A stretch of DNA of 53,303 nt from the IMG/VR virus record IMGVR_UViG_3300030104_000911, positions 1-53,303 of that record. One strand, 5' to 3'. Both the position numbers and the translations under genes were made by a program. A model generated the notes under the pieces. It did not search any database and had not been told where the DNA came from. It saw only the letters and a program-made list of their open reading frames with translations. Source of the DNA: a virus. Below are positions 44,418 to 51,973 of this stretch, one piece after another; position 1 is the stretch's first letter; each line of letters starts with the position of its first letter.

Positions 44418-44710
44418 TTGTTTTTCTCCTTATTAAATTTTGTTAGATAATAATATTTTGTTTTCTTAGTAGCTAATATATCTTTTACATCACTTTGCAT
44501 AAACTCTAGCATTGTGTCTGTTAGTATTCTCATAGGTACATCTTTATACTTATGTCCCTCTTTTAGCTTTACGTTTACTATACACCCACCATCATACTTG
44601 CTACCTAAAGTTCTAAACTCTTCTATATCAGATAGCTTTATGTGTAAATGTTCGCCTATTTTTCCTGTTAAAGTATTGGATACTACTTCTATCATTTCTT
44701 CTCTACTCAT
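44414..44710 (-). CDS. Small hypothetical protein with shared leader
   Basis: A 98-residue protein when started at ATG 44710 (MSREEMIEVVSNTL). An in-frame upstream ATG at 44755 would add 15 residues and overlap the preceding small gene. I prefer 44710 because AGAGGAAAACAA stands immediately before it, the same leader as at four neighbouring genes. It contains a beta strand pair (GGCIVNVKLKEGH) and a helical C-terminus ending in KEKNK. Function unknown. Confidence 0.65.
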   Translation of the reverse strand: MSREEMIEVVSNTLTGKIGEHLHIKLSDIEEFRTLGSKYDGGCIVNVKLKEGHKYKDVPMRILTDTMLEFMQSDVKDILATKKTKYYYLTKFNKEKNK

Positions 44711-44726
44711 TTGTTTTCCTCTTGCC

Positions 44727-44876
44727 TCATTCAAGTCTATGTCTACAATCATCATCTTCCTCCTCTAATATTTCTACTTCAAAATCACTCAAACAATCTG
44801 TTGCTACCTCAATAGCATTTTCTATATAGTCATCATCATCTTTTACTTCAACATCTTTATATACTCTTACTCTCAT
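44727..44876 (-). CDS. Short acidic protein, 49 residues
   Basis: A small frame with the leader AGGAGAAAAACAA, which overlaps the end of the preceding 389-residue gene by ATGA. The product (MRVRVYKDVEVKDDDDYI then AIEVATDCLSDFEVEIL) is strongly acidic and reads as beta-alpha-beta. It ends 16 bases before the next start. The shared leader and coupling support that it is real. Function unknown; small acidic early proteins often mimic nucleic acid or block host enzymes. Confidence 0.55.
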   Translation of the reverse strand: MRVRVYKDVEVKDDDDYIENAIEVATDCLSDFEVEILEEEDDDCRHRLE

Positions 44877-46042
44877 TTGTTTTTCTCCTCTAATACTCCT
44901 TTAAATGCGTTGTGTACTTGTTTTATACCCATTGGCAACGAGTTGTAATGTCCTTGTCTTTTACTAAATTTATGTAACTCACCTCCCTGTTTTATAGTAG
45001 CCTCTTTTTCTATCACTCCATAGTGTCTGCGTAAATGTATACTTAGTTGATTGAAGAAAGTGTTAATATCTTTATCTCTATCTATGTCATTTTGATTTCT
45101 CCAATTTCTGTGCCAACTGATACTATCTAGTGCTAAACATATAGGCATAAATATTTCAGAAGTCATAGTATTTTCATCTATGTGTTTTGCTAAAAACTTT
45201 ATGCTTTCAGGGGTGTCCCAACGAGTATCAATCAAGTCTATTATGTTATAGTTACTACTAGTATCTTTCCTTATAGCATAAATAGCCTCACTAATCCTAT
45301 CGTCATATTCCCCCAACAACTTGGCATGTGTCTCTACCATATCAATGAACTTACCTCTATCTACACTCTTTAATTTATCTAGGGTGGAATCAATAAGACC
45401 TAACCTTGCTCTTGTTCGTAACTGTTTCTTGAAAGCAGTTATCTTCTTTCTCCATACTTTCCGTTTATCTATGTTCTCTACACATCTTTGAGGCTCGTGG
45501 TCTGTGTTGGGATTTAGCAACTCTCCTGTCAACAAATTGTATTTTAGTCCGTCACAAACTACTTGACTTTGTCTCATGAATGCAGATATTTCATGCCAAT
45601 AATATTTATCTTTATCCCATGTTTTCTCAAGGTGTTTATATATATTAAGGTTGTGTGCAATTCTATAGATACCTGTCCTATGTCTTTCTATTGTAAAAGG
45701 TATCCACCTATTCAATGCTATTACATAAGTCCCTGAGCTACGCCATATATGACCTGTATCCATATGCACAGTAGCAATGTTATCTTTACTAACACTCATA
45801 AATTTATCCCCATTTACCCATATTTCAGGCTCTTCATTACTGTTAAGTTTTAATCTAAGCCATGTATTTATATACTTGCCTTTGCCATAAACATCTCGTG
45901 ACCTCAAAGCATAAGCATGTAGTTCTTTGTACTCAAACTTACCTAAGTCATGGTCAGGGATTTTATACCCTGACTCAGCACTACCCCAATCATCTGTGTT
46001 TATATAACTAACACCATTATTATGATTTGTGTACCATACCAT
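44873..46042 (-). CDS. Hypothetical protein of the MoxR-VWA neighbourhood, 389 residues
   Basis: The first third is beta-rich with many Trp and Tyr (NTWLRLKLNSNEEPEIWVNG, RWIPFTIERHRTGIYRIAHN). The rest is helical and basic. No catalytic site is evident. It starts one base after the end of the previous module gene (TAATGG, sharing the A) and codes for an EEKNK end. Placed directly after the MoxR-VWA set, it may be the effector or adaptor of that system. No family was recognised. Confidence 0.65.
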   Translation of the reverse strand: MVWYTNHNNGVSYINTDDWGSAESGYKIPDHDLGKFEYKELHAYALRSRDVYGKGKYINTWLRLKLNSNEEPEIWVNGDKFMSVSKDNIATVHMDTGHIWRSSGTYVIALNRWIPFTIERHRTGIYRIAHNLNIYKHLEKTWDKDKYYWHEISAFMRQSQVVCDGLKYNLLTGELLNPNTDHEPQRCVENIDKRKVWRKKITAFKKQLRTRARLGLIDSTLDKLKSVDRGKFIDMVETHAKLLGEYDDRISEAIYAIRKDTSSNYNIIDLIDTRWDTPESIKFLAKHIDENTMTSEIFMPICLALDSISWHRNWRNQNDIDRDKDINTFFNQLSIHLRRHYGVIEKEATIKQGGELHKFSKRQGHYNSLPMGIKQVHNAFKGVLEEKNK

Positions 46043-46725
46043 TACTCATTTCCTCCTTTAGTTATTTTATCTTTGACCATAGCTACATCTAGTTTAGATG
46101 TATCAATATCTAATTGCTCAGGTGTAGCCCTATTACTTTTATTCAACACTTCGTTGTGTCTATCTTTAGTCTCTTCGGGTAGCAAGTCATATATCTTAGG
46201 TAGTACCTTTATACATGGGGCTAGAGTAGAATAGTTATCCAATACTTTCATTACCGTATCAACAGTACTTTTTTGTTCCTGTTCTATCTCTTGTATTTTA
46301 CTTGCATATTCTTCATACTCTTTGTGTAATGTATCCCACTTAGGATTAGTAGCGTCTAGTGCTATACTACAATCTCCATGATAAGTAGAGCCAAGTCTCC
46401 AACCATACTGTGTCACTACCTCACGCTCATTTGGTATAGGAAAACTTGGTACATCAAAGTACTTTAAGCTGTAGTTCTTAATAGTTAGTTCATTTGGTGT
46501 GTTATAAAATCCCTCAAATTCTATACCTTTAGACTGTCTAATCCAACCTGTATCTAACTTATTAAGATTTTCTATAACAGTAGCAGGATATAAATTACTA
46601 GCTATCATACTACCCCATGCTTTACTATAGTTTTCTTTAGCTTGTTTGATTCTATTTCTAAACAAATGTCTAGTATTGTCTACTATATTTTCATATAGTC
46701 TTTGACTTATTCTTACTGTTGCCAT
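46042..46725 (-). CDS. Hypothetical protein of the MoxR-VWA neighbourhood, 227 residues
   Basis: I chose ATG 46725 (MATVRISQRLYENIVDNT) over the upstream in-frame ATG at 46755, because AGAGAGG stands ten bases before it in the last codons of the VWA gene. The product is helical in the N-terminal half and in residues about 150-200 (EEYASKIQEIEQEQKSTVDT), with a beta segment between. No motif was recognised. Strict coupling to the VWA gene suggests that it belongs to the same complex. Confidence 0.68.
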   Translation of the reverse strand: MATVRISQRLYENIVDNTRHLFRNRIKQAKENYSKAWGSMIASNLYPATVIENLNKLDTGWIRQSKGIEFEGFYNTPNELTIKNYSLKYFDVPSFPIPNEREVVTQYGWRLGSTYHGDCSIALDATNPKWDTLHKEYEEYASKIQEIEQEQKSTVDTVMKVLDNYSTLAPCIKVLPKIYDLLPEETKDRHNEVLNKSNRATPEQLDIDTSKLDVAMVKDKITKGGNE

Positions 46726-46726
46726 T

Positions 46727-47878
46727 TTAATTACCTCTCTTGTTGTTTGTTTCATCTTGCATAATAGTCACTTCTCCAAATGGTGGTGTACTCGCACTCT
46801 CATTTGTTGATACCCATAGCACAGGGTAATCGGGCATATCCCCATAGTCACTACAACACAAGTCTGTTAGAAATATACATGCAACAGGGTTTATGTTTTT
46901 CTCTTGCATGTATGTAAAGACAGGGCTAAATGCCGTACCTCCACCACCATGTGGCTTAAAGGTAGGCTCTGTGTCCCTATCAAACTCATCAGCATGGCAA
47001 ACGCTACTGTCAAAATAGATAACGTGTATCTTCTCGGGTTTATGTGTTTCCCATACTTCTCTTACTTCACTTGCAAATTGATTCAATTCATTCTCAGTAA
47101 TAGAGCCTGATGTATCTATTGCAAATGCTATCTCGCCTAGTCCCTCGCCTGAAACACTAGGCATGATTAGTCCTTGTGAAATAAATCTTCTGTTCGGTCT
47201 TGCATAAGACCTGTCATCATTCCTTTGCTTGACAACGAATCGTTGTAAGACATCACGCCAATCAACTTTAGGTTTAAGTAATGTACCAACAAGTCTCTCC
47301 ATGTTGGCACTAAGTTTGCCCATCATCTTAGCTGACTGACTTGCTTGTGCTACTTTAACTTTCCATTCTGCTCGTTGTTGTTCTATCTCAGCAGGGGATT
47401 GACCACCATCTTCGCACGAATCTAATGCTTGACCACTTCCTTGGATACCACCATTGGGTGTATCTTTGTCATCTTGTGGTAGCAAGTGGTATATCTTATC
47501 TGATATACCCTCGCCCTCATCATAGATACTCTTATCCAACAACCCATCTTTAGGCATTACACCTATATGCTCATCAACAAGTAGCTGATTGATTACAAAA
47601 TCAGTAGCTACATTCCATAGTCGTGCGTCCTTGTCTCCTCTACGAACACAATGTTCAAGCATAGGATGAAAGCATTCATGAGCCACCAAGAATAGTAACT
47701 CATCATCACTCAATGTCCCACAGAAGTCGGGGTTTAGCACAACTTCTTTGCCGTTAGTCATAGCCGTTGGACACTCATCACTAACTCTGAACACCATGTT
47801 CATAGCTACTGTGCCAATGAATGGGTGTTCAAGTATCAATCGTGTCTTAGCTTTACTTATTCGTGTGTTTATATCCAT
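46727..47878 (-). CDS. Metallopeptidase-like / VWA domain protein (DUF2201-like)
   Basis: A 383-residue protein. The N-terminal part is a zincin-like domain with VAHECFHPMLEH (H67-E-x2-H71) followed by NVATDFVINQLL, as in the DUF2201 family. The C-terminal 140 residues are a VWA domain with the MIDAS loop D255-T-S-G-S259 and a later GGGGTAFSPVF (threonine ligand region). VWA proteins of this kind are the partners of MoxR AAA+ ATPases, whose gene lies 0.9 kb upstream in the same operon. The Zn and Mg sites both look intact. Substrates unknown. Confidence 0.85.
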   Translation of the reverse strand: MDINTRISKAKTRLILEHPFIGTVAMNMVFRVSDECPTAMTNGKEVVLNPDFCGTLSDDELLFLVAHECFHPMLEHCVRRGDKDARLWNVATDFVINQLLVDEHIGVMPKDGLLDKSIYDEGEGISDKIYHLLPQDDKDTPNGGIQGSGQALDSCEDGGQSPAEIEQQRAEWKVKVAQASQSAKMMGKLSANMERLVGTLLKPKVDWRDVLQRFVVKQRNDDRSYARPNRRFISQGLIMPSVSGEGLGEIAFAIDTSGSITENELNQFASEVREVWETHKPEKIHVIYFDSSVCHADEFDRDTEPTFKPHGGGGTAFSPVFTYMQEKNINPVACIFLTDLCCSDYGDMPDYPVLWVSTNESASTPPFGEVTIMQDETNNKRGN

Positions 47879-48732
47879 TATATATCTCCCATATAGGCAC
47901 CCATTTTCTTCATAATATCCTTAGCTACATTACTTTTCTCTTCCCTTAGATGTGGATTATTACGTAATGAATCAGGGTGTAGTTTAGTAAATGATTGTTC
48001 TACCTCTGCTCTGAGCCTTTCTAGATTCTCATCATCATTGATATTCAATCGTTTAAGTAAGTCGCATATGTCCTTAGTGTTATCTATCAATGTATCTCTG
48101 AAGATTGACTTGGGGTCATGCAACTTATCCGATATATGTTTTACTCTATCGTACAACCGTTGCCATGCCTCTCTCATAGCTACTGCTGTTGCAGTCTCAA
48201 CTTGTTGTGTCACTTCACTACGAATTTGTGCCAACTCATTGTCAGGTATTGATACTCTAAAGTCATCTGCAGGTACAGGCATGACTGTAACATCCATACT
48301 GAACTTGTTTCTCAACTCATCTGTATCAGGATAATCATTAGGGTCATACAGTTTACCTAGAGATATTTGTGCATTTCTTATCAGCCTTGGGTAGTCTCTA
48401 ATAAAATCTTCTACTAGTACTTCCCATTGTGACTTAGCTTTCCTATACATCTCCATAAAGGATAGATAGTTTTTAGATGGTAGTATCATAGTACCATCAG
48501 TAAGCCATGGTAGTGTGTTCTCATAAAACATCTTCCGTATATTCCATGTTAGTTTCTTTATGTCATCCAATGGTTGTGCCATTGGTAACAATGCTTTGTT
48601 GTAATTACCACTAGATACTTCTGCGTTGTTAGACATAGCTATATCTTGGGTAGCTTTCTTGTCTCTCTTACGCATAGTAGCTTGTCGTATGTTCAACTGA
48701 ACTAACAAGGCTTTGCCGTTTAGTTTACTCAT
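47878..48732 (-). CDS. Helical hypothetical protein between MoxR and VWA genes
   Basis: A 284-residue, mainly helical protein with a basic N-terminus (RQATMRKRDKKATQ) and coiled-coil stretches at about 165-260 (ELAQIRSEVTQQVETATAVA, RLRAEVEQSF). Its stop shares a base with the VWA ATG. Constant position between a MoxR ATPase and its VWA partner points to a structural linker or an adaptor of the complex. Sequence alone gives no enzymatic role. GTGAGG precedes the ATG. Confidence 0.7.
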   Translation of the reverse strand: MSKLNGKALLVQLNIRQATMRKRDKKATQDIAMSNNAEVSSGNYNKALLPMAQPLDDIKKLTWNIRKMFYENTLPWLTDGTMILPSKNYLSFMEMYRKAKSQWEVLVEDFIRDYPRLIRNAQISLGKLYDPNDYPDTDELRNKFSMDVTVMPVPADDFRVSIPDNELAQIRSEVTQQVETATAVAMREAWQRLYDRVKHISDKLHDPKSIFRDTLIDNTKDICDLLKRLNINDDENLERLRAEVEQSFTKLHPDSLRNNPHLREEKSNVAKDIMKKMGAYMGDI

Positions 48733-48748
48733 TGTGTTTGCCTCACTA

Positions 48749-49738
48749 TTATATTATTACATTTTGTTTGTCTACTGCCCACTTAGTGAACTCGGGTGTA
48801 TTCATCAAGTCTGTGTTCTTCTTGACTGCATACGATACCGACAGTACTGAAAACTCAGGTGGTATCCTGTCTAGGTATGTCAATACATTCTTGAAGTTAT
48901 CCACCGTTGAATATGTGGCTAGACTACCAGCCATTGCGTACAATGTAGCAGGGTCATTAGGCACAATAGCGTCTAGTGGTTTCTTGATGAGTTGTTCAAT
49001 GTCAGGTAGATTACGAAATATCTTAATAAACCCAACGAACTCTGCACTAGCCCCTTCGCCTACTGCCCCTTTGAATGTCTCATACTCTGCCTCTTGTGAT
49101 ACAATGCCTATCGCATTGGATACACCTTCAACCCAACTCCTTGGTGTAGGATTAGATTCTCGTTGTGGGTTAAAGTCATGCAGTAAGTCTGTTCTAAACT
49201 TAATGAATGATATGACTTCGGGTTTGACATCATGGTCAATAGCCCATGACAACCAATCATCAACGTGTGTCTCTAAGTCATACACAGTATGCCTGTTACG
49301 TAAGTGAGACAGTATGCGATTAGCCCCTGCCCTATCTGACACCTTGTTGCCTGTTGATATTATTTGCCAACCCTCTTTCATTGGCACACCATGTAGGTTT
49401 CTAGCTTGGCACATGTTAGCCACCACTTTCTGCAAGTCAGCACTAGCTTGATTCATGTCGTCAAAGCATAGTATACCTGTATCAGGATGATTACTGCCTA
49501 CTGCAGGAAAGAAGTTTGCTAGTGTGTGTTTCAATGTGCCATCAGGTTGTGGTATGGGTATACCAAAGTCTTCTACCAACATGGTTGGCATATGTACTTC
49601 AATGTATCCAACACCCATTTCCTTGGCAACCTCTTGGCATATGGTAGTCTTACCACCACCTGGGCTACCTTCGATAGCTATTGTCCTCTTTATTTTAAAC
49701 AAATCCTTAATGGTTTGTTTCATTAGTTTTGCTCGCAT
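48749..49738 (-). CDS. MoxR-family AAA+ ATPase
   Basis: A 329-residue AAA+ ATPase. Walker A is GSPGGGKT (24-31), Walker B ILCFDDMN (89-96), and sensor 1 IISTGN (126-131) is followed by an Arg-containing region (SHLRNRH, arginine finger candidate). MoxR proteins remodel partners together with VWA proteins, often to load metals or switch complexes. The VWA/zincin gene two places downstream is the expected partner. AGGAGG lies in the end of the previous gene, giving the TAATG coupling. The C-terminal 100 residues form the helical lid. Confidence 0.88.
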   Translation of the reverse strand: MRAKLMKQTIKDLFKIKRTIAIEGSPGGGKTTICQEVAKEMGVGYIEVHMPTMLVEDFGIPIPQPDGTLKHTLANFFPAVGSNHPDTGILCFDDMNQASADLQKVVANMCQARNLHGVPMKEGWQIISTGNKVSDRAGANRILSHLRNRHTVYDLETHVDDWLSWAIDHDVKPEVISFIKFRTDLLHDFNPQRESNPTPRSWVEGVSNAIGIVSQEAEYETFKGAVGEGASAEFVGFIKIFRNLPDIEQLIKKPLDAIVPNDPATLYAMAGSLATYSTVDNFKNVLTYLDRIPPEFSVLSVSYAVKKNTDLMNTPEFTKWAVDKQNVII

Positions 49739-49920
49739 TATTGTCCTCCTTTGAACTTTTTATGGTCAGAGCCATAGGCGACAAACATATTGTCTTTCCT
49801 ATGTAACTTGGCAGTTTTCTTGTTATCAAAATGTACAGGCTTACCTGTAGCCTCATCAATAACATAACCTCCACCTTTCCCATAGCGTAAGAAGAAAAGT
49901 TTCAATGGTTTAGTTTCCAT
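49738..49920 (-). CDS. Small hypothetical protein, first gene of the MoxR operon
   Basis: A 60-residue basic protein (KLFFLRYGKGGGYVIDEATG, then FDNKKTAKLHRKDN). Its KGG-coding end carries the ribosome site of the MoxR gene. An AAGGAGATAAT leader stands before the ATG. Upstream is a 330-base non-coding stretch with one copy of the 33-bp repeat, so this gene is probably the first of its transcript. Function unknown. Confidence 0.65.
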   Translation of the reverse strand: METKPLKLFFLRYGKGGGYVIDEATGKPVHFDNKKTAKLHRKDNMFVAYGSDHKKFKGGQ

Positions 49921-49997
49921 TATTATCTCCTTGTGTGTTGTTATATCCTCACAACCTATCGTGAGAAATTCGTGATTTGATTTACCTTAGCAATCAT

Positions 49998-50037
49998 TGA
50001 AAAATTTGGAAAGTTTCCCCCCTCAAAGAGGGGAAAC
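49998..50037 (-). promoter_or_regulatory. 33-bp regulatory repeat, copy A, with hairpin
   Basis: Bases 49998-50030 match 51411-51443 in 30 of 33 positions. In this copy the end of the repeat also forms a hairpin (GTTTCCCC at 50013-50020 with GGGGAAAC at 50030-50037). On the - strand it lies 78 bases before the ATG at 49920 and is followed by a T-rich stretch. It may be an early promoter, an operator or an attenuator. The function is inferred from repetition and placement only. Confidence 0.55.
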
Positions 50038-50081
50038 CCGTACCTCTTCTACTTCCACAGTTAAGGCACAAAATTCATTAA

Positions 50082-50214
50082 GGATAGATAGGCGTATACT
50101 TGCACCACTGCTTTTGTATAACATTAAGGTAGTATGCGTAAGCTTACACAGACAATTAAATGTCTTTCGCATTATCACCTATCTATCCCATGACCAGAGG
50201 TACGTTACACCTCT
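50082..50214. repeat. Structured non-coding region between early genes
   Basis: The gap 49921-50249 codes for no convincing protein but is full of symmetry. GGATAGATAGG (50082-50092) is the exact complement of CCTATCTATCC (50178-50188). Between them lie the palindrome GTAAGCTTAC and an AGACA-TGTCT stem. Outside them AGAGGT/ACCTCT (50196-50201, 50209-50214) form a further hairpin. Together they could fold as a cruciform or as a small RNA of about 130 bases. Origin, untranslated leader and regulatory RNA are all possible. Confidence 0.45.
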
Positions 50215-50249
50215 ACAGTATTTTAATATTACTTAACCATAATGTATAG

Positions 50250-50450
50250 TTAATTATGCTTACCTCCCTTGTTATTGATACCTTTTAAATCTTCTTTATT
50301 GCTAACCACAATGTAGTTAGACTTGTGCATAGGGACTATCGTATGCTTACGCTTACGTGCCTCTATCTCACCACAAGTTAGGCATGTTTGGTAACCTAGT
50401 GCCAACCTCCCGTGTGGTATTACAGTATTACATATCTTACATTTAGACAT
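50250..50450 (-). CDS. Small zinc-ribbon protein
   Basis: A 66-residue protein from ATG 50450 (GAGG ten bases upstream); a longer frame to 50483 has no ribosome site. Cysteines C4-x2-C7 and C23-x2-C26 with a Gly-Tyr hairpin between form a zinc ribbon (MSKCKICNTVIPHG, TCLTCGEIEARKRKH), followed by a basic stretch. Such small proteins bind nucleic acid or host enzymes. It is one of the first genes of the early arm. Function unknown. Confidence 0.65.
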   Translation of the reverse strand: MSKCKICNTVIPHGRLALGYQTCLTCGEIEARKRKHTIVPMHKSNYIVVSNKEDLKGINNKGGKHN

Positions 50451-50505
50451 AGTGTCTACCTCAATGTGTTGTGAGAGGGACAACTAGTGTCCCCCTCTGT
50501 TGTTA

Positions 50506-50637
50506 TTAAATACCCATTATTGATAGGCATTTATTGATATCATGGTGTATCCTAAGCAACTTCAAGAACTCTTTAGGCGACTTCTTGTGTTGTTTAACAT
50601 AGGTAATAGCCATGCGTATATGTTCTCTTATGGTCAT
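50506..50637 (-). CDS. Short basic helical protein, 43 residues
   Basis: A small frame coupled to the preceding one by ATGA, with GAGAGG four bases before the ATG. The product (MTIREHIRMAITYVKQHKKS then PKEFLKLLRIHHDINKCL) is a pair of amphipathic basic helices. It lacks any known motif. A G/C hairpin follows its stop on the - strand (near 50475-50500). It could be a nucleic-acid-binding peptide or an inhibitor of a host protein. Confidence 0.5.
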   Translation of the reverse strand: MTIREHIRMAITYVKQHKKSPKEFLKLLRIHHDINKCLSIMGI

Positions 50638-50795
50638 ATCAACCTCTCATGTTTGGTTATAGATTTCTTGTAAGATACATAAGTGACTTGCTCTGCTACC
50701 ACCCTATTGTTCCTTACAGTCTGTGATATAACCTTTCGTACAGGTTGTTGTTGTGTAGGTCTATTAGCGACCTTTTGTGCATACTTAGATTTCAT
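50634..50795 (-). CDS. Short basic protein, 53 residues
   Basis: The ATG has GGAGG six bases upstream and the stop overlaps the next start by ATGA. The product starts MKSKYAQKVANRPTQQQPVR and is basic, with a Gln-rich patch and an amphipathic C-terminus. It lies just after a strong terminator, so it either needs its own promoter or depends on read-through. Function unknown. Confidence 0.5.
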   Translation of the reverse strand: MKSKYAQKVANRPTQQQPVRKVISQTVRNNRVVAEQVTYVSYKKSITKHERLI

Positions 50796-50816
50796 AGTGT
50801 CCTCCATATAAGTATA

Positions 50817-50849
50817 TAAAAAGGGACACTAGGTTGCCCTAGTGTCCCC
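50817..50849 (-). terminator. Rho-independent terminator after the 50859-51314 gene
   Basis: GGGACACTAGG (50823-50833) and CCTAGTGTCCC (50838-50848) are perfect complements with a four-base loop. Read on the - strand the stem is followed by TTTTTATA. It lies ten bases beyond the stop codon of the gene at 50859-51314, so it should end or strongly reduce that transcript before the next small genes. Confidence 0.85.
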
Positions 50850-50858
50850 ATTGTTGTG

Positions 50859-51314
50859 TTATTTACTAGCGTTGAAAGTCTTTTTGAACTCTTCAAAGGA
50901 TTTTGTTTCGTCCTTAGAGAGTGTTAGACCTTTCTTACTTGCTTTGCCTTTAGGCACACCGTAGTAGATATAAATATTATCCAACGGGTGTTTACCTGCA
51001 TAGCAATAGCCAACCATAAGTGTTGGCACAGGTGTACCCTCTTGTGGTGTCTTTGGCATTGAATACGACACCTGAGCAACTCTCTTGTTACCATCTTGGT
51101 CGTGATTGTTTTGTGCTTTGTAGTGCATGTAAGCCCACAAGTCGTTGACAGTAGCACTAGTGAACGTATCGCCATCTTCAATGGCATCAGCACACTTTAT
51201 GTCCACAACAGGGGTGACTTGGTCTTTACGAAACCTCATGTGTACCCTTACAGGTACATCATCAGGTAACAAGCCTCTCTCTAGGTCTTTGTATTTTTCT
51301 CTTAAGTTTTCCAT
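50859..51314 (-). CDS. Early hypothetical protein, 151 residues
   Basis: A globular alpha/beta protein with a GGAGG site eight bases before the ATG. Readable parts are VPVRVHMRFRKDQVTPVVDI, TSATVNDLWAYMHYKAQNN and VPTLMVGYCYAGKHPLDNIY, ending in a Lys-rich helix. It stands alone between its own terminator and a long regulatory region with repeat copy B and iterons, so it is probably expressed strongly and early. No family was recognised. An ssDNA-binding or anti-host factor would fit, but neither is shown. Confidence 0.7.
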   Translation of the reverse strand: MENLREKYKDLERGLLPDDVPVRVHMRFRKDQVTPVVDIKCADAIEDGDTFTSATVNDLWAYMHYKAQNNHDQDGNKRVAQVSYSMPKTPQEGTPVPTLMVGYCYAGKHPLDNIYIYYGVPKGKASKKGLTLSKDETKSFEEFKKTFNASK

Positions 51315-51410
51315 AGTGTTTTTCCTCCGAGCATATAAGCTCTTTTCAGGTTAATTGAGTTGCCACAGGGGTGGAATATCCCCTTTGGCTTTGCCAAGTC
51401 TAACAAACCC

Positions 51411-51443
51411 TGAAAAACTTGGAAAGTTTACGCCCTCAAAGAG
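51411..51443 (-). promoter_or_regulatory. 33-bp regulatory repeat, copy B
   Basis: The sequence matches copy A at 49998-50030 in 30 of 33 bases, sharing GGAAAGTTT and CCCTCAAAGAG blocks. On the - strand it stands 97 bases before the ATG at 51314, about the same distance as copy A has to its gene. Between it and the gene a TTGGC/GCCAA hairpin can form. Two copies at equal distance before two genes indicate a shared control site for the early arm. Confidence 0.55.
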
Positions 51444-51452
51444 TGTCACCCT

Positions 51453-51800
51453 ACTATCTAGCTACTAGTCTGCAAACTTTACAACATATATGGCAACATA
51501 TATAGCAATTTAGATAGGAAATATATAAAGAAATCAATAAGATACAATCAGGTATCTAAAGTATCTAGTTTTTTCTGAACAATTATTCGCTCCAATTTTA
51601 GTTATATCGTAATGTATATCATTTGGTCTGTGATATTATGTTAAAAAAACTAGATAATCTAGATAGTTTAGATAGTTATTATCTCTCATGTATGGCTAAA
51701 CCTTAACTGCACTAACAAACTATACACTTTTACATGTAAGGTTTGACTATCTAATACCTTACAATGTATGTATAGCTAGATTTAGATAGTTCAGATAGTA
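51453..51800. repeat. Iteron-like region, candidate replication origin
   Basis: About 650 bases (51315-51973) hold no gene. AGATAGT occurs on the + strand at 51661, 51670, 51784 and 51793 (two tandem pairs with a nine-base period) and on the - strand at 51453-51459 and 51746-51752. AAACCTTA blocks also occur in both directions (near 51709, 51736 and 51801). The stretch is very AT-rich. Iterated sites in AT-rich DNA ahead of the replication arm are what an origin or a cluster of operator sites looks like. An imperfect 17-codon frame read through the repeats is not thought to be a gene. Confidence 0.5.
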
Positions 51801-51973
51801 AAACCTTACGTTACTCCAGAGCTTACACCTATTAAACTAGATGAATACACAAAGTGTAAACCCATAGTGTAACCTCTAGCCCACATTGTGTGCCGTAACC
51901 CCCCGACCTATGGGCTTATAAATAAAACAAAATAAAAAATGTAAGCAGTTTATACACTTGCTTAGGTGTTTGA

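Noticed and set aside
51630-51690. A 17-codon - strand frame (MRDNNYLNYLDYL...) through the iterons, considered as a leader peptide
   Set aside because: No ribosome site, and the repeat of the peptide is a simple result of the DNA repeats.
51453-51800. Direct repeats considered as a CRISPR array
   Set aside because: Repeats are only 7-9 bases, in both orientations and without regular spacers; no cas gene is near (the Cas4-like nuclease is 11 kb away in a replication block).
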